Positions 1 through 12,477 of a stretch of DNA of 64,000 bases are shown here, piece by piece (the stretch's first letter is position 1; each line of letters begins with the position of its first letter). The DNA is taken from positions 2,052,778 through 2,116,777 of the forward strand of contig CAXIPT010000005.1 of NCBI GenBank assembly GCA_964030475.1. Reading direction: 5' to 3'. The stretch comes from Tethya wilhelma. Taxonomy: Eukaryota > Porifera > Demospongiae > Tethyida > Tethyidae. The position numbers and the translations under genes are program-made. The notes under the pieces were generated by a model that saw only the letters and a list, made by a program, of their open reading frames with translations, searched no databases and was not told the DNA's origin.

Positions 1-781
1 GTTATCATTAGCATTCACTGCCATAAACTAGCCTGTTTTCAAGTCCAAGAATCTGGAAATGAGGCTATTAGAACCACCTTTGCTGAACCAGTGCGGCGCT
101 AGTCTCGCAGGCCTGACACGTACACATGCGCGAGAAGTGGCAGCTTCATTTCGCGACCTTGCTAGCGCGCAAATTATATGACTCACGTGCTACTTGGCAA
201 TTGCTATGGAAACTACGCCTCCGCAATAAACACAATGGTTACGCGGGTCAAACCACCACTCACTTGTCAGAGCTCAGTATAAAAGCCAGTGTAGCTGGAG
301 CTGACTTGCTAAGTTGTCACTTGAAGATATTCATTGTGCACTGTATTGAAACGTTTCACTCCCTGAACGTGTTACAGTTCTACATAAGGGCGATTCAGAA
401 TTGCTGCAATTGACTCTTGAGAACACAGACTGTCAGTTGTGAGTAAACTTTATTTTGGGTCCACTGAACTCAACTTTTAGCTGTACACTTGCTTATTGGT
501 CCAATGTCCATTTTACATTTTTACTCAGTCAAAATACGGGCCAAAATGGTCTCTTGAAGTTGTACATGATACACTGATTTTACATTCTGTTTTTGTCGAT
601 TTTCTAGGACAATTCAACTGTCAGGGTCACTGTGTGTTTGCTGTTATCAAAAGGAACCATTTTAATTGTATGTGCTAATCATGTACTAGGGTGTGCTACA
701 GCTACTCATCTCTCTCAATGCCACTGTCCTCTGTCCTCTGTCTCTTTAGGGATCAACTATATTAAATTTTCTCCTCAAATT
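1..781 (+). other. Upstream region and probable 5' UTR of the USP gene
   Basis: No convincing coding sequence. It holds a TATA box at 278-285, a possible splice donor near 436-440 (TTGTGAGTAA) and a pyrimidine-rich acceptor ending at about 749. This fits a non-coding first exon followed by a short intron. The stretch 100-117 resembles one arm of the palindromic foldback elements described at 29257 and 37387. Short open frames here have no recognisable domain. Confidence 0.4.
278..285 (+). promoter_or_regulatory. TATA box, putative USP promoter
   Basis: TATAAAAG lies about 500 bp upstream of the first good ATG of the USP gene. Transcription would start near 305-315. The link to the USP gene through a non-coding first exon is inferred. 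Confidence 0.4.
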
Positions 782-3764
782 ATGTTGAGGCTATTTCCAC
801 CGTCCATTGCTACCACTTCAATAGTCACTCCCATTGGATTTACTGACAAAAAGAAGGAATCCAATAAAAAGCTAAAGTCTTGGGGCAGAAAAGCTGCCAA
901 GAAGACCCGCAACGCGGTCAAGAAGGTCTTGATCAATCCTTTCAACATCAAGAAGAAGCTTAGCACCAGAAGAAAGAAGCGAAAAGCTAAGAAAGAAAAG
1001 GTCAAGGAGTTGGAGAAAGAAAAAGAGCGTTTGGAGAAAGAACTTTTGAAGCAAGAGCGATTAGGGCAAGGGGGAGAGAACCCCATCCCTAGTTCCGACC
1101 AGGAAGGAAACAAAAAGATATCCAACTCAGTTCTTGAGGAACAAGCTCGCCTCATGGCACTCAACTCCAACACCAATAATAACATTGCTGGTGTCAGACG
1201 TGGTGTATCGTCAACCTCTGGGTCAAAGACTAGCTATGGTCTCCATGGCCAACATACTTCACGAGGGCCCATGAAGGCTGGGGTACACAGCACAGCAGGT
1301 ACAGCATGAATGTAGTGTGTGTATGTGTTTGTGTGTGTGTTATCTACAAGTACTATATTTAGTCGGCTCAAATTGTGAATTCAATGTAATGTGTGTGTGT
1401 GTTCTCTTGTAGGTGATTCTGGAAGCAGTGGGTCCTTCTGTTCTGTACGTCACCACCCACAACAACCCAGCTCTCTCCTTCCGGACAAAATCCACATGAC
1501 TTCACCCTCAGTGAAGTCTCCGAGGGATTACAAACCTCATGTTGATAGAGCTACACTCTACACGGTGGTATCACGAACAGATGGTGAGCTTTAAATGAAG
1601 ATAGTATAGTAGTATGGATGTGAAGCATTCAGGCATATACTTCTACTCATCTTATACTCACACACCAATAAATGCATTTTTCTTGTATGTTTGTATATGT
1701 TTCTGCAGCTGGGACATCATCTCATGTTTCTAGATCTAGAACTCCTAGGAAAAGCACTGGTAGCACTGCAGGTATGTGCATATTTATGTGTGTTGATAGT
1801 GAGCACTGATTATGACCTGATTACAGTTGTTAGTACCTGTCAAAGTACTTGTTAGCATGATCAGATGTGATCCACATCATGCACAGTATGGGAGTGTTTA
1901 GCTTACGAGTACATGACATTCATTAGTATTCAGTTGTCAGAAATCATTATTCATTAAAGTTTAGCACAAAAATTATTCCTAAGCAACAAAGACAGGTGTT
2001 CTGTAGTTCAAAAATGTAGAGCTATGTACATGTATATGATACCTGCACAGGTGCTTCAGTTACATCCAAGTTTGTTTGTTTTTTTTTTGTTTTTTTTGTG
2101 TTCTGTCATTCAGGTACTCCAACCACCACTCGAAGAAGGCCTGTGTCCCAGTCTCCCGTTCGTTCCCATGGCTCTGTCTCCTCGACCAACCAGACCCCTG
2201 CTGTCCCTCGTCGTCACCAGTCGAGACCCGCCTCTCCTCCTCTCAGTCCTAGGATTGGTATGACTCGTTCCAACTCCTTCTCCGGAAGATCTCTCCTCGA
2301 GAAGAGAGGGAAAACAGTCCCACCCCATGTCCGCTCGCCCTCTGTGTCTCCCGTTCAATCCCCTTCGATAGACCCTCCACGTTACGAATACTCAGAGATC
2401 TGTAGCTCTCGGTTGAACCGTAAAGGTGAGAGCATCTCCAAGGTGATTGGTAGAGATGACCAAGGCAGAAAGAGCAGCCATAGATACCACCACCAACAAG
2501 GTATGGTGGGTACAACCTCCTACAGAGGTGGACAGGTGACATCAACATCGCACCGTGAAAGCTCAAAGAAAGAGTTGCCTGCAGGTAGTGCTACTCCTCG
2601 ACAGAGGAGAAGGGAACAGAAAGAGCGTGAAGACGAGGCCAAGAGGGGAACTTACTCTTCTAGAAGCAAACTAGCTGCTTCTGAGAAAGAACCAGTGGTT
2701 ACTACTCCAACTGGTGTTGCAGCCTCCAGCTCACACTCTTCCTACGCCAACAAGTATGGTGCACTAAGAAGAAGCAACTCACACATTTCAGTGAGGAATA
2801 GCGGAGGCTCCTCAGTTACTGATTGCATGGCATGGCATCCATCCTCTGACTCCACCTCAAGCCGGAGAAACAGTTATGCCTCCTCCGATGTTCAAACTCC
2901 AATGGACTCCTCAACTACGGATGCTAACACTTCCTCCAAGGCATCTTATCGTCGACTAAAAGACAATGTGAAGAGCTCGGGCGTGTCTTCTGCTGTTGTT
3001 ACTAGTTCTTCTGGGACCGCCAAGGGTCAGTCAGGTCACAGTAACCCCACTGCTCCTACTGCTGTGTCTACAGACAGAGGGAATACATCAGGACGAGATA
3101 GGAGCTCTTCACTTGCACGAGGCACTAGCCCAGTGTCTACGACTGCGAGGAAGATACACCCTACCACAGCACGTGAGCAACAGAGCCCCGTGAGTGGTGT
3201 TGATACGAAGGAGAGAGCTGTACTAGCTAAGTCAAGGGAGGAAGAAGAAAAGGAAAGAAAGAAGGAGGAAGCAAAGAAGAAAGAGGAGGAGAAGCAGAAG
3301 AAAGAGGAGGAGGAGAAAAAGAAAGAAGAAGAGAGGTTGAAACGTGTTGTCAAACTGAGGAGTCTGTTGGGAGTTGGTTAGTGACCCCTACATTAGGATC
3401 CCTTACAGAACACATTAGTTTATTGTATGGTAATTTTGCACTCACTCACACAGAATGCAAAGAGAAGGTTACATCAGCTCTGACTGTGTGTGATGGAGGT
3501 ATGGTTGGCCTCTACAATGTAGGCAACACCTGCTACATGAACTCCATGATCCAGTGTTTGAGTCACACTGTTGAGCTCACTCACCGCTTCCTAGATGCCG
3601 ACTACACAAAGTTGAGTGGAGTCACAAAAGGTATGAGTGAATGAATACCCTGTTGTAGCTCTTAGGGTCTGTGTTTTTTTATACGCTGAATAATGTTCAA
3701 TTTATACACTTAAAATTAATGGTGATGTGTTTGTGGTTTAATTATATTACAGTAATGTAATCAT

Positions 3765-3809
<45 letters not shown>

Positions 3810-6800
3810 TCCCCCCTCCATTCAGCTTTTGTAAAGCTCCTTCAGAACATGTGGTACTCCAGTGCCTCTCCCAGAACCAGTCCTCTGAGACGCCTGGTGA
3901 ACAGGAATTCCCGTTGCTATCCTACAATTTCTCCCCGGTGCCTCAAGAGCAGTGTGAACCAATACCTGGACCAATTCTCTGGCAGCTATCAGCACGATGC
4001 TCAAGAGTTCATGAGGTTCTTTGTGAGCAGCCTCAACGATGAGATGAAGCTTAACAGCTTCATTCCTCCACCCAACGTAGGGGGCTTGAGGTGAGTTACA
4101 GCACATAAAATTGATACCTTTGGTGTGTCTTTCTCTCTGTGTGTATGTATTTGCTTGAGTGCTCAGTTTTAATTTTGAAGAGCCAAGATTTGTACATGAA
4201 TGTTAGGATCATCAACACTTATTTTTGACATTATATAAGCTGTTACTTGTATCAAGAGTTTACAATAAGGCCTGCATGCATGGTGTACAATATGGAGCAT
4301 TGACCCGCCTTTTACTACTTTAAACTGGGTAACGCAGCCATGATGCAAAACGTTGACGCAGAATTAGAAAAATTTTCTAAGTACATGTTTGATACATTGC
4401 ATTACTGCGTTTTAGCGTGTGAAATTTTTTTACATTCTTGCTTGCATGATAATCACGGACTTTATGATAATGTCTGTCTTGTCTCGTGCAGCCCCACTGA
4501 GAAGGGTGAGAAGATGTGGTCGTGGATGACCCACATAGAGAAGTCCCCCGTCTCCAGTGTCTTCATGGGACAACTCATGAGCAAACTCACTTGCAGCAAT
4601 TGTAAATGGACCTCTGTCACCTTTGACCCCTTCTGGGACATTGCTCTACCTTTCCCTAAGGTGTGTATCGTCATAAATTATTCTCAAGACGGTTGAATAT
4701 TTGAGAGGGATATCCACTGAAGGTTGATATCACTGCGAATAATTTTGTGTTTTGTGTAGAAAATGAAGGTGACTACTCCTGTGTTTGGCCAAACCGTGAC
4801 GGTCACTGACCTGGAGAGCTGCTTCTCACGGTTCTGCACTGAAGAAGTCTTGGATGGCAATGAAATGCCTGTAAGTATTAAATAGTATACTTAGCATTAG
4901 ATCATAAGAGCTCTTGATATTACCGTATAGCGGGAAATTTTCATGGGGGCGGATTTTTGCGAATTTTGCAGTTTTGCAGCTTTCTGCGAAACTTCCCCAC
5001 GAAATTTGTAAGATACGAGGTTGTCACGTAATGTTGAGGCGCAATCCACGAAAATTTTCCCCGTGAATTTCTCTTCAAGACGAAAATGCAAAAATTTTCC
5101 CTAATGAAAAATTCCCGCTATACAGTATATTTTTATAATATCAATTACAGATTTGTAGCAAATGCAAGACGCCTCAACCGTGTATTAAGAAGATGATGCT
5201 ACACAAGCTACCACCTGTTTTGGTGTTAGGTAAGTGTATGTATGAACTACATATGTAGGGTGTTGTAGCTAGGAGGCTTTGGGTTTTCTGGTAAAGGTCG
5301 TCAGCTGTAAAAGTCACTATTTGCAATTGTGCACTGTTACACAGTCAGTCATGTACTCACATCCTCTGTTGCAACAAATACAAGTCCATTTACAGTGTAC
5401 TGTGTTGACTAGCTACAGGTCAACATTGTAATGCTACAGCACCTTATACAGTCTTGCGTCAGTACTACATGCCTTGTATACAACATGGCATTGTATCTCT
5501 GGTCTTTCCCATCAAGATCTAGATTATACTTCAACTTGACAAGAAAGGGATCTATATACACACAACCATAGGCAATAGTGCAAGACAATGTGAATTAGCC
5601 TGTTAGTCTTAATGCTTATAAAATCAATATTATTGGGTATTATGAGTTTCAGTACATGTAATAATATTATGAGCACATGTACAATATCTTCAGGAAAAGT
5701 CTGTGGACAGTTTAATGAGTTCTCATCAACACACATAAAAGCTATGGTGTTGATCTAGTTGTGTACGCTGTTATTGTAGACCTGATAGAATGGTATCCTA
5801 TAATATCCTATAATTACTGTCGGGTCATTTGATACGGTGAAGTGATAGGTGACACTGCATGCCTCAAATCCTTCAAAACGACCAACCTCAGTCCCCTCTT
5901 GTAATTAGATCTTCCACATCATAGCCTATAGGGCATCATCTCATGTGCGGTGTTAGGTGGACCTACCATTGTGTATACCCAATAAGATATTAGGTTTTGA
6001 GTAAGGAGCTCTACAATATGTACACTATTGCTTATGGTGGGAAACTTTCATGGAATAATATTATACGTGACCATTTTAGAACCGGCAAAATTTTCCGAGT
6101 TTTTTTAAGGAACGCAGACGTTTTGATGCCTACCAAGTTTCCAATTTTTACTACATAATGTTATCATACTAGCATACAATAGTAGTATGGTAGTAGATGT
6201 TGTAAACTCTCCATTCAGCTTTTGTAAAGCTCCTTCAGAACATGTGGTACTCCAGTGCCTCTCCCAGGACCAGTCCTCTGAGACGCCTGGTGAACAGGAA
6301 TTCCCGTTGCTATCCTACAATTTCTCCTCGGTGTCTCAAGAGCAGTGTGAACCAATACCTGGACCAATTCTCTGGCAGCTATCAGCACGATGCTCAAGAG
6401 TTCATGAGGTTCTTTGTGAGCAGCCTCAACGATGAGATGAAGCTTAACAGCTTCATTCCTCCACCCAACGTAGGGGGCTTGAGGTGAGTTACAGCACATA
6501 AGATTGATACCTTTGGTGTGCCTTTCTCTCTGTGTGTATGTGTGCTTGAGTACTTGCAATTTTGCAACTTTTCGTGCATTTAATTTTCGTAGTTCGCAGA
6601 GACTACGAAAATTTAGCGACTACAAAATTTTCACAATTTACGGTATAAGCTGTTACTTGTATCAAGAGTTTACAATAAGGCCTACATGCATGGTGTACAA
6701 TATGAAGCATTGACCCGCCTTTTAGTACTTTAAACTGGGTAACGCAGCCATGATGCAAAACGTTGACGCAGAATTAGAAAAATTTTCTAACTACATGTCT

Positions 6801-9041
6801 GATACATTGCATTACTGCATTTTAGTGCGCAAATTTTTTTTACATTCTTGCTTGCATGATAATCACGGGCTTTATGATAATGTCTGTCTTGTCCCGTGCA
6901 GCCCCACTGAGAAGGGTGAGAAGATGTGGTCGTGGATGACCCACATAGAGAAGTCCCCCGTCTCCAGTGTCTTCATGGGACAACTCATGAGCCAACTCAC
7001 CTGCAGCAAGTGTGAATGGACCTCTGTCACCTTTGACCCCTTCTGGGACATTGCTCTACCTTTCCCTAAGGTGTGTATCGTCATAAATTATTCTTAAGAC
7101 GGTTGAATATTTGAGAGTTATATCCACTGAAGGTTGATATCACTGCGAATAATTTTGTGTTTTGTGTAGAAAATGAAGGTGACTACTCCTGTGTTTGGTC
7201 AAACCGTGACAGTCACTGACCTGGAGAGTTGCTTCTCGCGGTTTTGCACTGAGGAAGTCTTGGATGGCAATGAAATGCCTGTAAGTATTAAATAGTATAC
7301 TTATAGCATAGGATCGGATCATAAGAGCTCTTGATATTATTTCTTTATGATATCAATTACAGATTTGTAGCAAATGTAAGACACCTCAACCGTGTATTAA
7401 GAAGATGATGCTACACAAGCTACCACCTGTTTTGGTGCTAGGTAAGTGTATGTATGAACTAGGGTGTTGTACATAGCTGGGATGATTTGGTTTTGGTAAA
7501 GGTCGTCAAATGTAAAAGTCACTATTTGCAATTGTGCACTGTTACACAGTCAGTCATGTACTCACATCCTCTGTTGCAACAAATACAAGTCCATTTACAG
7601 TGTACTGTGTTGACTAGCTACAGGTCAACATTGTAATGATACAGCACCTTATACAGTATTGCGTCAGTACTACATGCCTTGTATACAACATGGCATTGTA
7701 TCTCTGGTCTTCCCCAGCTCCATCAAGATCTAGATTATACTTCACCTTGACAAGAAAGGGATCTAGATACATGCAACCATAGATAATAATGCAAGACAAT
7801 GTGACTTAGCCTGTTAGTCTTAATGCTAATATTATTGGGTATTATAAGTTTCAGTACATGCAATATGAGCACATGTATAATATCTTCAGGAAAAGTCTGT
7901 GGATGGTTTAATGAGTTCTCATCAACACACATAAAAGCTATGGTGTTGTTTTAGTTGTGTATACTGTTATTGTAGACCTGATAGAATGGTATCCTACAAT
8001 ATCCTATAATTACTGTCGGGTCATTTGATACGGTGAAGTGATAGGTGACACTGCATGCCTCAAATCCTTCAAAACGACCAACCTCAGTCCCCTCTTGTAA
8101 TTAGATCTTCCACATCAGTATTTGTCATAGCCTATAGGGCCTCATGTCATGTGCGGTGTTAGGTGGACCTACCATTGTGTATATCCAATAAGATATTAGG
8201 TTTTGAGTAAAGAGTTCTACAGTATGTACACTATTGCTTATGGTGGGAAACTTTTGTGGAATAATATTATACGTGACCATTTTAGAACCGCCAAAATTTT
8301 CCGAGTTTTTTTAAGGAACGCAGACGTTTTGATGCCTACCAAGTTTCCAATTTTTACTACATAATGTTATCATACTAGCATACAATAGTGGTAGGATAGT
8401 AGATGTTGTAAGCTGAAGTGTACATTGAACTTGTAAGACATCTTGCTGCCTCTCATTATCTACACAATGACCTCCTCTGACCCTCTGCTAACTAACCTTC
8501 CTACCTACACTACAGTAGATGGGTTTAAAACCCTATTCCTGGTGAAGACAGTGTATACTGATACCCTGTTATGTGCCCACATGCATGGTACAGCCTTGTA
8601 CAATGTGTGTACCCTGGGCAGCTAATCTTGTTAGCCAGCATTACATGGTGGCTGTGTGTTTGTTTTCCATACACGGTACAAGTATGGTTTAGAGTCCGTT
8701 GTGTGTGGGGGAGTTGGGGTGTGTTTGAAAACAGTATTGTTAACATGTGTGTTGCATGTAACTCTGATAGGTTTTTGTTTGATTCAGCATGCCTTGGGCT
8801 TTGGTTTGCTGATTTGATTACATGTGTACATGTTCATGTCATGCTTTGTTGTGCATTTGTATGTGTGTGGGTTTTTTTGCCTCTGTGTGTGTAGTATTTT
8901 TGAGTATATGGCATGACATAGCACCGCAATGAGTGTTTCTGAAATTAGTCAAGATGTTCCCTTTACAAACTTTTCTCAGTCCTTCAGTGTGATCTTGGAT
9001 TAGACTACAAATAGATTGTAGTATGTGTCTCTCCATGCATG

Positions 9042-9086
<45 letters not shown>

Positions 9087-12000
9087 ATGCACACAGTGCT
9101 GAAACGCTTCACTTACCTCAACCGAGCTAAACTTGACACCAAGGTCTCCATTCCTAACACTCTCAACGTCAGAAGTTTTCTCAGTCCAGAAGCTGGTACG
9201 TGCAAACACTAACATCACACTACCACAATTACTTTACATTAAAAAATTATTTATCAAGAGTTTGCAACACACATACACTGTTCTGAAACACACAATATAG
9301 TTCAGGAAACTAGAACTGCCACTGGGCGAATCCCATATGAGCTGTACGCTGTCTCCAACCACATGGGTTCTCTCTCATTTGGTCACTACACGGCCTGGGT
9401 GAAGCACTTCACCACTGGAGAGTGGTACACCTGCAACGACTCCAGGTGAGGGCACCAAATAACAATAATACTATTAATGATGGTTGTATTACAATGGAGA
9501 GTTGGCTATAGTATAGTAGTGGTTACAATTGTTTTTTTATCCTGTTTATATTGCTTTCACTCCTGTGCACTTGTGGTCTTGTTGTGCTTAGAGCTGTGTT
9601 TTTAGGTTAAGTGACCTAGCCTCAGGTTCTTAGCAACCCTATATAGAAGCAGGAAGGAAGGTGGTATGGCCACTAACTTGCTTAGAAAGTCTTTCTCAGT
9701 AGAAGTATATTTGCTTAGAGCTTTCAAGACTCTGAGGCTATGTTGGTCAATCTCAATAGCTCACTTGCTCTGACTTTATTAAGACATTCTAAAAAATTAC
9801 CTGGGACACTATCTGAACAGGGTAGATGTTGATAACACTGCTATGGGCTTTGATTCTGATTGTAGTGACAATTAGTTCAACAGCGCTCTCCCACACAGCT
9901 AGACACTGCGAGTTGCCAAGTGGCAATCGACACTTGTTATTGTACAATAAGTGGCTCGTGAAGCTTCTCCATTAAACGCTACATATTGTGCCTTTCAGAG
10001 AAGATTTTGTACCATTTACAATGTAGTATCTTCACATGATATTTATTTGTATGTCATGTTTATTTTGAGAGGCTGCTTTAAGCACAGTCTGCAGATGTAG
10101 CTAGGCTTTCACAGCTTCAAAGCTTAACAATCTTGCAAATGGAGTCATTAGCTAAAGTGTTCTGTGGTAAAAGTACAAGATATACAGTGTAGTTGCAGTG
10201 TTCTAAAGGAACTCAACCAATGATGTCATGAACTAAATAGTATGTGATTGTATCCTTGGACTCTATGGCAACCAAGAAAGATAGTACCAGTGGTTGGGTT
10301 AGCTAGATCCTGCCACTATAATGAGACCACTGTTTTTAATCTTGTGGTTTTTATATTGCCTAGCAACAGCTCAACAGCTCTCCAGTTCTCTCCCTCCCCT
10401 GATAAACTATGGGATGGGTGGATGAATACACTGTACATACATACAGTATTTCCCTGAGTACTGTATTAGGGACATAACAAAGTGATGAATCAAGTTTACC
10501 CTATAAAGAAACATATGACTATCATTGTAGCCTGGTGGAATCTCAACTGATGTGTATATATGCATGCATAGTTCAAACTAGTGAATGTACACCACTATAC
10601 CTAGTTTGGTGGGTCTGCTCTTTATGTGGCTCCACCAGCAGATGCTATTAACTTCCATAAAACAAAAGCAGGTGTTTTTATTTTTGTTCCAAAACCACCG
10701 TACACTTGTACATTCAGTGTCCCAAATGAGGACTTGTAGCCCCTTCACAAATGTTCAAACATTACTGGCCTGTTATGTATTTCAAGCACATGTTACTCTC
10801 CATCTAGAACACTAGCTGCCACCTCATAAAGTACCAAACCGGGATACGATATGACATCAAAGAAGGCTGCTTAGTATATACACGCCTCTGTTATATCTAC
10901 ATGCAAAATGTGCCAGTACATCTACCCCTCTTTGTGTATGTGTATATATAGCACTTGATACTATTTATAGAATTATATATATAGCCCATTATTCTAACCC
11001 CCATGCCAGGACAGTGATGTAACTATTCATTTCTGAAGAATTGCTCATTAGTCTATTGTAGTGTACTGGTAATAGAAAATGCTATAATATTAGATTGTAC
11101 ATGAGTATAAACATTTTAGTTTTGACATTACTGTTGTAACTACACACCTCCTCCAACATTGTATACATACATGCAGCATGCCTCACAGTCTACCTATGTA
11201 CGTACGTACAACATTGTGCGAAAAAGAGCCCCCTTATTACCGTAGTTGATTGAAAGAATGCGCATCATTGATACAATTATCAGCTGGTGAATACGCTGGC
11301 AGGGTTTAGTTGGTTACGTCAGAACTAAAGGTCCCGAGTGTCGGATTACCCATAGAGTGGGAGTCACGGTACTATAGTGATATATTATAGTGAATACATG
11401 ACAACATACGTGTACGGTTGAATTGCGTGTGTATGCATTCCACAATTATTTGTGTTACACTTTCGGCACAATACTACCAATTATTGTTCTTTGATTTTGT
11501 GTGAGCTTGTCTCAATCTCCCCCACCGTGACTGATCGGTCGAATGCAACATGCTTGCATTGCTTACACTATACATGTAGTAGTAGTAGCCTAGCACTTGA
11601 TTAATTGCCATATGTAGCTGAACAAGCCTCTCCCATACACACAAATAATTATACTTACTGTACATGCTCACGCAAACATACACATATAATGTATATGAAC
11701 TGAGTGTTCATTGATTGTGCTTGTATTACTATGGTTGCATTTTCGTGTAGGTAGTGTTTTTGTACTGTAAAATGAAACTACCTATTGTTGTACTGTTATT
11801 AGAACTACATGCAAATCAAACCTTAGAAACATAATCAGGTCACATTTAGAACAGAATTGTACCATGAATTGTTCTTAATAAGTATACAGTTATATAGTGT
11901 TCTGTCCTCTTGGTTAAGAGGCATTGCTCAGTGTTTGTGTAATGAGATAGTGTGGATCTAGTTTCACCATTCAAAGCCCCACAGTATGTATGTATGGGAC

Positions 12001-12337
12001 TTGGCACTTGAAGTCCCTTGTAGATCCACCTTGAAAGAAACATCACTTCCTCTTTAGTACATGATATTTGGTAACTGTATGTGTGTGTGTGTGTAGTGTG
12101 TGTATGTTTAGAGGATTTTATTGTGGTTCACTTCCATTGGTAGCAAGCCAGGGTGTGTGTGTGTGTGTCTCAGTGAGGGGAAGTGCAGTGGTTGGTGGAG
12201 TCCATTCATTTCATTTTAGTCATAGCTTGGTGTGCGCTTGCAAGGAAGTGTACACACTGAGTAGGAAATTGTGACATACAAATGTACACTGCCATGTACA
12301 CTGCCATGCACACAGTGTGTCACGTTAACCTAATTCA

Positions 12338-12383
<46 letters not shown>

Positions 12384-12477
12384 CATCACCAAGCATGGAC
12401 CACTTGATGTGACCAACTCACCGAGGTTCTACAGTCAAGAGGCCTACGTCCTCTTCTACCGCAGAGCAAGCCACTGA
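782..12477 (+). CDS. Ubiquitin-specific protease, USP2/USP21 type, with a tandemly duplicated exon cassette
   Basis: This is a cysteine deubiquitinase that removes ubiquitin from proteins. Exons read from the splice sites are 782-1298, 1413-1583, 1709-1771, 2114-3376, 3454-3630, cassette 1 (3826-4090, 4492-4660, 4760-4870, 5151-5229), cassette 2 (6219-6483, 6902-7070, 7170-7280, 7363-7441), 9097-9195, 9301-9445 and 12384-12477. With one cassette the product is 1050 aa; with both, 1258 aa. The N-terminal ~640 residues are low complexity: a Lys/Arg-rich segment, Ser/Thr/Pro-rich stretches, and a Lys/Glu helix just before the catalytic domain. Visible motifs are the Cys box ([13 protein letters not shown]), QHDAQEF, two CxxC zinc-binding pairs (TCSNC or TCSKC, and CSKC), [15 protein letters not shown] and the His box (SFGHYTAW), followed by NDS. 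This order matches USP2, USP21 and USP8. Start 782 is the first ATG after a likely acceptor. Orthology to one human USP cannot be settled by eye. Confidence 0.85.
3767..3806 (+). repeat. (CT)n microsatellite
   Basis: A pure CT tract just upstream of the acceptor of cassette exon 1. It can act as a long polypyrimidine tract. Cassette 2 lacks it. Confidence 0.95.
3816..6208 (+). repeat. Tandem duplication unit 1 (USP exon cassette 1)
   Basis: The unit starts just before the acceptor TCCATTCAG and runs to the copy of TGTTGTAAACT at 6198-6208. It holds four exons totalling 624 coding bases (208 codons) with phase-1 boundaries on both sides. It is about 190 bp longer than unit 2, mainly because of the inverted-repeat insertion at 4921-5127. 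Confidence 0.85.
4921..5127. mobile_element. MITE with TACYGTATAGCGGGAA terminal repeats (intron of cassette 1)
   Basis: The left end TACCGTATAGCGGGAA matches the inverted right end TTCCCGCTATACAGTA, with A/T-rich near-palindromic sequence between. The matching intron of cassette 2 (7281-7362) lacks it, which gives a natural empty site. TA is a possible target duplication. A related element lies at 41331-41580. It has no coding capacity, so it is a non-autonomous DNA transposon relic. Confidence 0.75.
6209..8413 (+). repeat. Tandem duplication unit 2 (USP exon cassette 2)
   Basis: A second copy of 3816-6208 with the same four exons, exon lengths and phases. Exons 1, 3 and 4 encode identical protein in both copies as far as I can compare. 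Exon 2 differs at three residues around the first CxxC pair (K/Q, N/K, K/E). Introns differ by scattered substitutions and indels, so this is not an exact assembly echo. Confidence 0.85.
6548..6650. repeat. Possible degenerate inverted-repeat insertion in cassette 2 intron
   Basis: The intron after exon 1 of cassette 2 contains an A/T-rich stretch with self-complementary parts (TTTTCGTAGT / ACTACGAAAA) ending in TTTACGGTATA. The equivalent intron of cassette 1 has different sequence there. It resembles a decayed relative of the 4921 element, but the ends are not clear. Confidence 0.4.
9046..9084 (+). repeat. (CT)n microsatellite
   Basis: A CT tract immediately upstream of the acceptor of the USP exon at 9097, where it doubles as the polypyrimidine tract. 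Confidence 0.95.
9446..12383 (+). other. Long last intron of the USP gene
   Basis: About 2.9 kb between the His-box exon and the terminal exon. I see no exon or RNA gene in it. It ends in a (CA)n tract (12339-12382) that directly abuts the CAG acceptor. Confidence 0.6.
12339..12382 (+). repeat. (CA)n microsatellite at a splice acceptor
   Basis: A pure CA tract that ends in the acceptor CAG of the last USP exon. The usual polypyrimidine tract is replaced by the repeat. Confidence 0.95.

Noticed and set aside
126..413. 95-residue frame upstream of the USP gene
   Set aside because: It spans the TATA box and has no recognisable sequence features; more likely promoter and 5' UTR.
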